A stretch of 5,848 nucleotides of DNA, from the NCBI GenBank assembly GCA_003972845.1, contig QOAV01000063.1, positions 1-5,848 of the forward strand. The letters run 5' to 3'. Under the pieces are notes generated by a model that was not told the origin of the DNA, made no database searches, and saw nothing but the letters and a program-made list of their open reading frames with translations. The DNA comes from Gammaproteobacteria bacterium (lineage in GTDB: Bacteria > Pseudomonadota > Gammaproteobacteria > QOAV01). The position numbers were made by a program, and so were the translations under genes. Shown here piece by piece: positions 1 to 5,395 of this stretch (the stretch's first letter is position 1; each line of letters opens with the position of its first letter).

Positions 1-1
1 T

Positions 2-655
2 GGCCCGTATCTGTTGCCCAGTCTGATTCCGGCGCTGAATGATCTGGCGCCGGAAATGACGCTGCTGGTGGAGGAAGGCTACACCGCGCAGTTGCGCAAA
101 AAGCTAAAAAACGGCGAGCTGGACGTTATCATCATCGCCCTGCCGTTCGAGGAAGCGGGCGTAATGACCGCGCCCGTGTTCGAGGAGCCTTTCATCGTGC
201 TGATCCCCGGCTCCCATCCGTGGATCGAAAAACCGGTCATCACCATTGACGATTTGCCCCGGGAAACCGTATTGCTTCTGGGGCAGGGTCATTGTTTCCG
301 CGATCAGGTGCTGGAAGCCTGCCCGGAATGCGTCGGTACCACGGCAGACGGCAGCTTGCAGGCGGCGCTGGAAGGCTCCTCGCTGGAAACCATCCGCCAC
401 ATGGTCGCCAGCGGCGTGGGTGTTACGGTACTGCCCTGCACCGCCGCCGGAGCCGATCTTTACCCCAGCCGCATGGTGCAGATCAAACGCTTCGAGGGCG
501 CCCCTCCCAGCCGCATCGTGGCTCTGGCCTGGCGCAAGAGTTTTGTGCGTATGCCGGCGATAGAGGTGCTGCATCAGGCCATCAACCAATGCCCGTTAAC
601 CTGTGTCGAGATGATCGCGCCGAAACCGGAGCAAAAGGCCGCGGTCCACTCCTGA
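2..655 (+). CDS. oxyR: Hydrogen peroxide-responsive LysR-type regulator OxyR, C-terminal part (5' end outside window)
   Basis: This is the effector and redox-sensing domain of a LysR-family regulator. It is open at the left edge and reads in frame from base 2 (GPYLLPSL...) to the TGA at 653-655, about 217 residues, so the DNA-binding helix-turn-helix and linker (roughly 90 residues) are missing. The TTG at 14 is an internal codon, not the start. The signature GHCFRDQ places the peroxidatic cysteine (E. coli Cys199) at 293-295 and the resolving cysteine (Cys208), exactly nine residues later, at 320-322. Downstream GSSLETIRHMVASGVGVTVLP matches the conserved OxyR segment around the second subdomain. 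OxyR senses H2O2 by forming this intramolecular disulfide and activates catalase, peroxidase and related genes in the cytoplasm. An additional cysteine lies three residues after the resolving one (329-331), giving a CPEC motif. The neighbour is not recG, the partner seen in pseudomonads. Family assignment is firm. Confidence 0.93.
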   Translation, partial: GPYLLPSLIPALNDLAPEMTLLVEEGYTAQLRKKLKNGELDVIIIALPFEEAGVMTAPVFEEPFIVLIPGSHPWIEKPVITIDDLPRETVLLLGQGHCFRDQVLEACPECVGTTADGSLQAALEGSSLETIRHMVASGVGVTVLPCTAAGADLYPSRMVQIKRFEGAPPSRIVALAWRKSFVRMPAIEVLHQAINQCPLTCVEMIAPKPEQKAAVHS

Positions 656-683
656 CATTGCTCATATACCGCGGGGGCAGGTC

Positions 684-712
684 TTGCGCCATGGGCGTGG
701 TGCCTGTAGTAT
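684..712 (+). promoter_or_regulatory. Possible sigma70-type promoter for the RAYT-family gene
   Basis: TTGCGC (684-689) and TAGTAT (707-712) are separated by 17 bp and match the -35 and -10 consensus at 3 and 4 of 6 positions. The -10-like hexamer ends 6 bp before the ATG at 719 and no Shine-Dalgarno sequence is visible, so a transcript from it would be leaderless or nearly so. Read-through from oxyR is an equally possible source of transcription. This is prediction by eye only. Confidence 0.3.
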
Positions 713-718
713 CGAATC

Positions 719-1561
719 ATGGCCAGACCCCCGCGAATAGAATATGAAGGCGCTCTCTATCATGTGAGTTCCCGTGTCGTAACAGGCCTGCGACTGTTCC
801 ATGACGATGCAGACCGTGAAGACCTGCTTGCCGTACTCGGGCAGGCCGGTGAACGCTTTGGCTGGAAGGTCCATGCCTGGTGCCAGATGAACGATTCCTA
901 CGCCTTGCTTCTGGAGACGCCGAAAGCGAACCTGTCGAAAGGCATGCGCCAGGTGAACGGCGTTTACACACAGCATTACAACCAGCGTCACGGCCACGAC
1001 GGGCCGGTGTTCCAGGGCCGCTTCAAGGCGGTGGTGGTGGAGAAGGACGATTATCTGCTGCCGCTGGCTTGCGACGTCGCGGCCGCGCCCGTTCGTGAGG
1101 GGCTGGCGCGCCGGGCGCAGGACTGGAAATGGAGCAGCTTTCTGTCCACCTCCGGCAAGGCGCCGGTTCCCGAATGGCTGACCATCAAGGATGTTTTGTC
1201 CAGCATCACCAAATGGCGCATGCGCGCATTCATTGCTTACCGCAAGGCGGTTGCGCGGGCGGCGAAGCAGCCATCGCCACTGGCCGGGGTGCGGCAACAG
1301 GTGTTTCTTGGCTCGGATGATTTCATTGCTGACCTGAAGCAAAGGTTTTTTGAAAAGAACACGGTGCCGGAAAAGCCGCGCCGGCGCTTGCCCATGGATT
1401 ATTACAGGAACGCCATCGAAGACCGGGACGAGGCCATTGTCGCCATCTACCTCACCGGCAATTACAGCATGGAGGCCATCGGCAAGGAGTTCGGCATCCA
1501 TTACTCCACCGTCAGCCGCATCGTGAAAAAATACGAAACCGCCAGAAAGGCTTATCAGTGA
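719..1561 (+). CDS. REP-associated tyrosine transposase (RAYT)-family protein lacking catalytic residues, with C-terminal helix-turn-helix
   Basis: The 280-aa product begins MARPPRIEYEGALYHVSSR, the typical N-terminus of Y1/IS200-like RAYT proteins, and keeps the conserved core (NLSKGMRQVNGVYTQHYNQR at 71-90, VFQGRFKAVVVEKDDYLL at 97-114). Family members use an HUH pair and one tyrosine to cut single-stranded DNA. Here the usual NHYHLL segment reads DSYALL (59-64), so the histidines are Ser60 and Ala62. The usual RYxxxNPVRAG segment reads CDVAAAPVREG (118-128), so the catalytic tyrosine is Asp119. The N-terminal TSRGN motif is also altered to SSRVV. The C-terminus (about 239-272, SMEAIGKEFGIHYSTVSRIV) is a helix-turn-helix of the kind found in longer family members. 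The frame is open throughout, with no frameshift, and the stop overlaps the yciA start by 4 bp. I saw no REP-like hairpins flanking it. Family membership is strong; a role as a non-catalytic DNA-binding regulator is inference. Confidence 0.88.
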   Translation: MARPPRIEYEGALYHVSSRVVTGLRLFHDDADREDLLAVLGQAGERFGWKVHAWCQMNDSYALLLETPKANLSKGMRQVNGVYTQHYNQRHGHDGPVFQGRFKAVVVEKDDYLLPLACDVAAAPVREGLARRAQDWKWSSFLSTSGKAPVPEWLTIKDVLSSITKWRMRAFIAYRKAVARAAKQPSPLAGVRQQVFLGSDDFIADLKQRFFEKNTVPEKPRRRLPMDYYRNAIEDRDEAIVAIYLTGNYSMEAIGKEFGIHYSTVSRIVKKYETARKAYQ

Positions 1562-1968
1562 GTGACCAACGATATCCCGATCATAGCCTGCCCCGCGGAC
1601 AGGAGGCGACCACCCGCGTGGTGGCGATGCCGTCCGACACCAATCCGGCAGGCGATATTTTTGGCGGCTGGATCATGTCGCAGGTGGATCTGGCCGGCAG
1701 CGTGGCCGCCACCCGGTATGCCCGTAGTCGCGTGGTGACGGTTGCCGTCCACTCGTTTCAGTTTCACCAGCCGGTTTATGTCGGCGATCTGGTCAGTTGC
1801 TATGCAGAAGTGGAAAAGACCGGCCGCACGTCGCTGACGGTGAATGTGGTGGTGTATGCCGAGCGGGACCGCCGCGAAATCGAGACGGTCAAGGTCACCC
1901 AGGCCAGCCTGGTCTATGTTTCCATCGACGAGCACCGCCTGCCCCGCGAGATAGCCCTCAAAGACTGA
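1558..1968 (+). CDS. yciA: Acyl-CoA thioesterase, YciA-like hotdog-fold protein
   Basis: The 136-aa protein is full length for the YciA family of cytoplasmic hotdog-fold thioesterases, which hydrolyse a broad range of acyl-CoAs to free acid and CoA. The family signature AMPSDTNPAGDIFGGWIMSQ (23-42) is intact and is followed by Val43-Asp44; Asp44 aligns with the catalytic aspartate of Haemophilus YciA. RVVTVAVHSFQFHQPVYVGD (58-77) matches the second conserved block (VTV..., PV.VGD). The GTG start is chosen because it gives the normal N-terminal length and has AGAAAGG (1544-1550) 7 bp upstream; it lies inside the end of the RAYT-family gene as a GTGA overlap, implying translational coupling. 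The next plus-strand gene is 127 bp downstream, so this is probably the end of the transcription unit. Exact substrate preference cannot be read from the sequence. Confidence 0.93.
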   Translation: MSDQRYPDHSLPRGQEATTRVVAMPSDTNPAGDIFGGWIMSQVDLAGSVAATRYARSRVVTVAVHSFQFHQPVYVGDLVSCYAEVEKTGRTSLTVNVVVYAERDRREIETVKVTQASLVYVSIDEHRLPREIALKD

Positions 1969-2004
1969 TGGCCAGGACAAACTCACTCAGACCGGGAGCG
2001 CCGG

Positions 2005-2039
2005 AAACCACCTGAAAAAAACTGGAAATATTGGTTTTT
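2005..2039 (+). terminator. Weak hairpin with T-run downstream of yciA, possible terminator
   Basis: AAACCA (2005-2010) and TGGTTT (2032-2037) form a 6-bp dyad with a long 21-nt loop, and the right arm runs into five T residues (2035-2039). The stem is short and AT-rich, so termination efficiency would be low at best. It could equally be chance in an A/T-rich intergenic stretch. Confidence 0.2.
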
Positions 2040-2050
2040 GCAGCTATAAC
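2022..2050 (+). promoter_or_regulatory. Possible promoter for the NTF2-like gene
   Basis: TATAAC at 2045-2050 is a good -10 match (5 of 6). A poor -35 candidate, CTGGAA, lies at 2022-2027 with 17-bp spacing. A start of transcription near 2057 would leave a leader of about 40 nt before the ATG at 2096. The region is visibly more AT-rich than the flanking genes, as expected for a promoter. Confidence 0.35.
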
Positions 2051-2056
2051 TACCCC

Positions 2057-2068
2057 TGATACGTATCA
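2057..2068. promoter_or_regulatory. 12-bp perfect palindrome TGATACGTATCA, candidate operator
   Basis: TGATACGTATCA equals its own reverse complement. It lies at the expected transcription start just downstream of the TATAAC -10-like hexamer, where a dimeric repressor could act. A perfect 12-mer palindrome is expected about once or twice by chance in a window this size, so only its position makes it a candidate. No cognate regulator can be named. Confidence 0.3.
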
Positions 2069-2095
2069 CCGCAAACGGCAAGCACAAAAATAACC

Positions 2096-2572
2096 ATGAA
2101 TTCGCATGAAAAACTGCTGCGCTCTTTTTTCGCCAGCCTGGATCGCTCTGACGCGCCGGGCATGTGCAAGTGTTACCAGCGAGGCGTATTTTTCTCCAAT
2201 CCCATTTATCATTCACTGAAGTCCTGGGAGGCGGCGGCCATGTGGCATATGCTCTGCGAGAACGCCACCGAGATCAACGTCGATGTGTCGGAAATTCGCG
2301 CTGATCATGATGACGGCGTGGCGAAATGGGAGATACGTTACGTTTACGGCGATTCGGGCAAGGTGGTCGATTGCCCGGTTACCAGCAAATTCAAGTTTTT
2401 TCAGGACAAGATCGTTCGGCAAGTGGACGATTTCAATCTGTGGCGCTGGACCCGCATGGCTCTGGGCGTCAAAGGCGCGCTGCTGGGCTGGTCGCCGGGG
2501 TTTCAGAAAAAGCTGCGCAAAAAGGCGCACCGCCGTTTGAAGCAGTATATACGAGACAAAATAGATGAGTAA
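2096..2572 (+). CDS. NTF2-like (SnoaL-type) domain protein of unknown function
   Basis: The 158-aa product has the layout of the small nuclear-transport-factor-2-like superfamily. It has an N-terminal helix (HEKLLRSFFASLDRSDAPGM, 4-23), a strand pair with the typical YQRGVFFSNPIY pattern (27-38), AAMWHMLCENAT (47-58), then beta strands through KWEIRYVYGDSGKV and SKFKFFQDKIVRQVDDFNLWRWTRMALG. The DFNLWRWTRMALG stretch is characteristic of a bacterial subgroup annotated only as nuclear transport factor 2 family protein. The fold forms a conical pocket used by ketosteroid isomerases, dehydratases and non-enzymatic binders, so no reaction can be assigned. There is no signal peptide or membrane segment. 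The C-terminal tail (FQKKLRKKAHRRLKQYIRDK) is strongly basic. No clear Shine-Dalgarno precedes the ATG. It appears to be a single-gene unit convergent with fmt, ending in TAA 32 bp before the fmt stop. Confidence 0.85.
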   Translation: MNSHEKLLRSFFASLDRSDAPGMCKCYQRGVFFSNPIYHSLKSWEAAAMWHMLCENATEINVDVSEIRADHDDGVAKWEIRYVYGDSGKVVDCPVTSKFKFFQDKIVRQVDDFNLWRWTRMALGVKGALLGWSPGFQKKLRKKAHRRLKQYIRDKIDE

Positions 2573-2585
2573 GTGCTTGCATACT

Positions 2586-2609
2586 GAAAAATAGTTAGTA
2601 ATTACTAAC
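2586..2609 (-). terminator. Palindrome plus T-tract: probable fmt terminator at a convergent junction
   Basis: The 16-bp sequence GTTAGTAATTACTAAC (2594-2609) is a perfect palindrome that folds as a 6-bp stem with an AATT loop and contains the fmt stop codon (2605-2607). Read on the minus strand it is followed directly by TATTTTTC, so it resembles an intrinsic terminator for fmt. The stem is AT-rich and therefore weak. No T-run follows it directly on the plus strand, so it is less convincing for the NTF2-like gene. A protein-binding site is the alternative reading. Confidence 0.4.
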
Positions 2610-3528
2610 CCAGCCTTTCGCCCTTTTTTACCTGATAACCATTCACCAGATCAACACCGGCCATCGGTTTCTTGCCGGCGGGCTGTACCGTAGCCAGACG
2701 CAGGGCACCGTTTCCGGCCGAGACCACCAATCCGTCGCGGTCCGCCTGTATGACTTCACCGGGCGCGCCCTTGCCGGCAGCGTTGTGAACCATCTCGCCG
2801 AGGTGAACTTTCATCGGCTTGTCGCGGAACGTCGTCCATGTCGATGGCCACGGATTGAATGCCCGAATGCGCCGCTCGATCACCACCGCCGGTTCATCCC
2901 AGCGTATTTTGGCCTCTTCCCTGCGCAGTTTCCCGGCATAGCTTGCGCCCTGGTCCGATTGCGGCGTGGCGGATACCGCGCCATTCTCCAGCGCGGCCAC
3001 GGTTTGCACCAGCTGGCCAGCGCCCAGCGTCGCCAGCTTGTCATGCAGCGAACCGCCGGTTTCTTTTTCATCCAGGGTGATGGCCGCGCGTGAAAGTATA
3101 TCGCCGGTATCCAGTCCGGCATCCATCTGCATGATACAGACGCCGCTTTCCCTGTCGCCCGCTTCGATGGCGCGCTGGATCGGGGCGGCCCCGCGCCAGC
3201 GCGGCAGCAGCGAGGCATGCACATTGATACAGCCCAGTTCCGGCCAGTCCAGTACCGGCTGTGGCAGGATCAGCCCGTAAGCCACCACCACCATGAGCCC
3301 GGGTTTTTCCAGCTGCGCCAGATCGAACGACTTCAGCTTTTCCGGTTGAAATACCGGGATGCCGTGATCCAGCGATCTTTGTTTGACCGGACTCATGACG
3401 ATCTTTTTTCCCCTGCCTGCGCGGCGGTCAGGCTGGGTAAATACGGCCGTCACGTTGTGGCCGGCGTCGATCAGGGCCTGTAACGAGGCGACAGAAAACT
3501 CAGGCGTTCCGGCGAAGACAATGTTCAT
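2605..3528 (-). CDS. fmt: Methionyl-tRNA formyltransferase
   Basis: Fmt transfers a formyl group from 10-formyltetrahydrofolate to the methionine on initiator tRNA. The 307-aa length is normal, and MNIVFAGTPEFSVASL at the N-terminus is the classical Rossmann-fold start of the family. The catalytic triad is present: NVHASLLPRWRGAAPIQRA supplies Asn102 and His104, and MDAGLDTGD supplies Asp140, equivalent to Asn106, His108 and Asp144 of the E. coli enzyme. The SLLPRWRG loop that binds folate is intact. The C-terminal OB-like domain is recognisable (IRAFNPWPSTWT, then ...LRLATVQPAGKKPM). The gene lies 41 bp downstream of the metallo-hydrolase gene and is last in the minus-strand cluster. No clear Shine-Dalgarno precedes the ATG. 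The usual def partner is absent upstream, and rsmB is absent downstream where a convergent NTF2-like gene sits. Confidence 0.97.
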   Translation of the reverse strand: MNIVFAGTPEFSVASLQALIDAGHNVTAVFTQPDRRAGRGKKIVMSPVKQRSLDHGIPVFQPEKLKSFDLAQLEKPGLMVVVAYGLILPQPVLDWPELGCINVHASLLPRWRGAAPIQRAIEAGDRESGVCIMQMDAGLDTGDILSRAAITLDEKETGGSLHDKLATLGAGQLVQTVAALENGAVSATPQSDQGASYAGKLRREEAKIRWDEPAVVIERRIRAFNPWPSTWTTFRDKPMKVHLGEMVHNAAGKGAPGEVIQADRDGLVVSAGNGALRLATVQPAGKKPMAGVDLVNGYQVKKGERLG

Positions 3529-3569
3529 GGGCGTGTCTGGTGGTTATGGCAAATGGAACAACAGGGCGC

Positions 3570-4481
3570 TCAGGGGTGGAAGACATCGAGGTCATCCGGG
3601 AATGCAATCGGGCCATGATAATGCTTGCGAATCAGGGCGGCGGTTTCGTCCTGCCTGTCAACGGTACGACGCATCAGGTGAGTGAGCAATAACTTTTTGA
3701 CGCCGGCTCGCGCCGCCATCTTGCCAATATATGACGGCTTCATATGCAGCAGGGCAGGTACACCTTCAGCGTCTTCGGGTATGGCGTTATGCGCCACCAG
3801 AATATCGGAACCGGTCGCGAGGTCGGGCATGGCCCCCAGCCGGCCGCTCATGTCGCCGGTAAAGCTGATGACGCAGCCTGCCGTTTCCACCCGATAGCCG
3901 AGAGCGGGAAAGGCGCCGTGATGCACGGTAACGCTGCGCACGGTAAAATCCCCGTCCCGATAAACCAGTGACGGCTCGAGATTTTTTTCTGACCAGGGAA
4001 TGGTGGTGGTGTCTATCTTGTAGGATGAGGCCGCCTCCGGGTCGATGAATGAGCTGAGGTAGGGGTAGGCGCCGTTTTTGCCGATCTGCCGTTGCACAAA
4101 ATCTCCGGCCGACGACGCCAGACGCGAGCCGCTGGGTCCGAAGACGCGCAACTTCGCCGTCCGATCGGTAAAAAATCCCGCCTTGACGTAGGCGGAAAAG
4201 TCATTGACGTGATCCACATGGAAGTGGCTCAGCAGCATGACTCTCACATCGGCGTAGTTTGCGCCGCTTTTGGCGAAATTGCGCGCGCTGCCGGGTCCGG
4301 CATCGACGAGGACGCGCGCCTTCCCGTCCAGCCAGACCAGATAGCCGGTGGACGCCCGGCCGTCGAGGAATTCCGGACCGCGGGAGCCGAGTATCTGCAG
4401 CTTGACCCGGTCGGACTGGCAGTCCGCGGCGTATGCTGAAGGGATTGATAGCGCTGCAATAATCAATAAAAGATGTTTCAT
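3570..4481 (-). CDS. Exported metallo-beta-lactamase-fold hydrolase
   Basis: I start the gene at the ATG at 4481 (303 aa) rather than the in-frame ATG at 4511. The shorter form opens with a clean signal peptide (MKHLLLIIAALSIPSAYA, cleavage before Ala19-Asp20) and leaves a 7-bp gap to the slyX stop; the longer form would put ten polar residues ahead of it and overlap slyX by 23 bp. The aspartate before the early cysteine argues against a lipoprotein, so the product is probably soluble and periplasmic. The binuclear zinc site is complete: HFHVDH (His86, His88, Asp90, His91), VHH (His188 as the likely ligand), FTGD (Asp210) and LLLTH (His268). The arrangement resembles the RNase Z/arylsulfatase-like branch of the superfamily, but export makes a tRNA-processing role unlikely. 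The substrate is unknown. It is probably co-transcribed with slyX and fmt. Confidence 0.88.
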   Translation of the reverse strand: MKHLLLIIAALSIPSAYAADCQSDRVKLQILGSRGPEFLDGRASTGYLVWLDGKARVLVDAGPGSARNFAKSGANYADVRVMLLSHFHVDHVNDFSAYVKAGFFTDRTAKLRVFGPSGSRLASSAGDFVQRQIGKNGAYPYLSSFIDPEAASSYKIDTTTIPWSEKNLEPSLVYRDGDFTVRSVTVHHGAFPALGYRVETAGCVISFTGDMSGRLGAMPDLATGSDILVAHNAIPEDAEGVPALLHMKPSYIGKMAARAGVKKLLLTHLMRRTVDRQDETAALIRKHYHGPIAFPDDLDVFHP

Positions 4482-4488
4482 GGCTTGC

Positions 4489-4695
4489 TCAGTAATGTGG
4501 GGGTTTTTCATCTACGCCGGTTTTGCTCTTGCCGGATTCAGCCAGTTCCCTGACGCGGGCCACCAGTTTTTCGTTGATCTGCTGCAGACGGTCGATCTGT
4601 TGCGCCTGCTGCGCGATAACATCGCTGATTTCGTTGATGTGATGCTCCACGAAGGAAAGCCGGGTTTCCAGCTCGATGATGCGTTCGTTGTCCAT
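4489..4695 (-). CDS. slyX: SlyX family protein
   Basis: This is a 68-aa protein running from MDNERIIELETRLSFVEHHI to the C-terminal PPHY, the hallmark ending of SlyX proteins. Residues 4-53 have heptad-like spacing of Ile, Leu and Val with many Glu and Gln, indicating one long coiled-coil helix (IIELETRLSFVEHHINEI, then QQIDRLQQINEKLVARVREL). Length matches the family (about 70 residues). SlyX was named from its genomic link to slyD in enterics; its molecular function is not established. The start is set at the ATG at 4693-4695 because upstream in-frame sequence runs antisense through thiE. It is first in the minus-strand cluster, 7 bp before the exported hydrolase gene, and divergent from thiE with a 46-bp gap. 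Confidence 0.9.
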   Translation of the reverse strand: MDNERIIELETRLSFVEHHINEISDVIAQQAQQIDRLQQINEKLVARVRELAESGKSKTGVDEKPPHY

Positions 4696-4704
4696 AAGCA
4701 ATGA

Positions 4705-4735
4705 TTGGCGTTGGTGTGTGGGAGTAAGGTACATT
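4705..4735 (+). promoter_or_regulatory. Possible thiE promoter in the slyX-thiE divergent gap
   Basis: TACATT (4730-4735) is a 4-of-6 match to a -10 element, and TTGGCG (4705-4710) could serve as a -35 with a long 19-bp spacing. The hexamer ends 6 bp before the thiE ATG, which would give a nearly leaderless message. The gap must also hold the slyX promoter on the other strand, so the two may overlap. No TPP riboswitch could fit in 46 bp. This is weak evidence. Confidence 0.22.
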
Positions 4736-4741
4736 CGCGCC

Positions 4742-5395
4742 ATGACGAATACAATGGGCAAGAAAACCATCGAAGGCTTGTACCTGCTGGCCGATACTTC
4801 CGTGCTGCAGGGCGAAGCGCTGCTGCAGGCAGTGGCCGCGGCGCTGACCGCGGGCGCGAAAGTGGTGCAGTATCGCGACAAGAGCAGTGATGCGCAAAAA
4901 CGCCGCGGCGAGGCCATGGCCCTGCGTGCGTTGTGCGCCGCCCATGACGCCTGTTTTCTGGTGAATGACGATGCGCCGCTGGCGCTGGATGTGGGCGCGG
5001 ACGGCGTGCATATCGGGCGTGATGACGGTGGCATGGCGCGGGCGCGGGCGGCGCTGGGAGCGGATAGAATCGTCGGCGTATCCTGCTACAACCAGCCGGA
5101 GCTGGCGCGCCGGGCGCAATCGCAAGGCGCGGATTACGTGGCCTTCGGCGCGTTTTTTCCGTCGGACATCAAGCCCCATGCGGTGCGCGCCGATATTGCC
5201 CTGTTGCGTGACCCGAGCCTGAACGTCCCGGTGGTTGCCATCGGCGGCATAAACGCGGAAAATGCCGCGCCATTGATCGCAAACGGCGCTTCGGCCATCG
5301 CGGTGATTTCAGCCGTGCTGAAGGCCGATGATCCGGGTCGCGCCGCCCGCGAACTTGTCCAACTTTTTGAATATAGGCTCGAACAACACCCATGA
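4742..5395 (+). CDS. thiE: Thiamine-phosphate synthase
   Basis: ThiE joins hydroxymethylpyrimidine pyrophosphate and hydroxyethylthiazole phosphate to make thiamine monophosphate in the cytoplasm. The 217-aa TIM-barrel protein carries the family motifs in order: QYRDK (43-47), LVNDD (73-77, metal and pyrophosphate binding), GVHIGRDD (88-95), VGVSCYN (111-117), [14 protein letters not shown] (132-145), AIGGIN (166-171) and [11 protein letters not shown] (182-192). The start is the ATG at 4742, which has AAGG 12 bp upstream; a second ATG at 4754 is possible and would remove four residues. In-frame sequence upstream of 4742 overlaps slyX and has no ThiE similarity. In the phosphate-binding loop the usual S/T-x-T-K reads SDIK, so Ile143 replaces the second threonine. 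The stop overlaps the hemL start as ATGA, a pairing common in gammaproteobacteria. Confidence 0.96.
   Translation: MTNTMGKKTIEGLYLLADTSVLQGEALLQAVAAALTAGAKVVQYRDKSSDAQKRRGEAMALRALCAAHDACFLVNDDAPLALDVGADGVHIGRDDGGMARARAALGADRIVGVSCYNQPELARRAQSQGADYVAFGAFFPSDIKPHAVRADIALLRDPSLNVPVVAIGGINAENAAPLIANGASAIAVISAVLKADDPGRAARELVQLFEYRLEQHP

Noticed and set aside
656..718. Search for REP/BIME hairpins or insertion ends flanking the RAYT-like gene
   Set aside because: Only a 4-bp CGCC/GGCG stem around 686-697 was seen. No repeated hairpins or direct repeats were found on either side.
1102..1119. 18-bp exact repeat shared with 5101-5118 (in the RAYT-like gene and thiE)
   Set aside because: Both copies encode LARRAQ in the same frame with common GC-rich codons and no extended similarity, so coincidence is the simplest explanation.
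662..1501. 279-aa open frame antisense to the RAYT-like gene
   Set aside because: It lies wholly opposite a gene with clear family motifs, has no recognisable domain, and long antisense frames are expected in GC-rich codon-biased DNA.
4482..4511. Longer N-terminus (ATG at 4511) for the metallo-hydrolase
   Set aside because: It overlaps slyX by 23 bp and places ten polar residues ahead of an otherwise clean signal peptide.
4696..4741. TPP riboswitch upstream of thiE
   Set aside because: The 46-bp gap is too short for the aptamer and lacks its conserved CUGAGA-type motif.
4696..5034. Upstream in-frame extension of slyX to 181 aa
   Set aside because: The extra sequence runs antisense through thiE and has no SlyX similarity. 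The ATG at 4693-4695 gives the family's normal length.
4538..5179. 213-aa minus-strand open frame opposite thiE and slyX
   Set aside because: It is out of frame with slyX and antisense to the conserved ThiE core. The composition (many Arg, His and Gln) is typical of a shadow frame.
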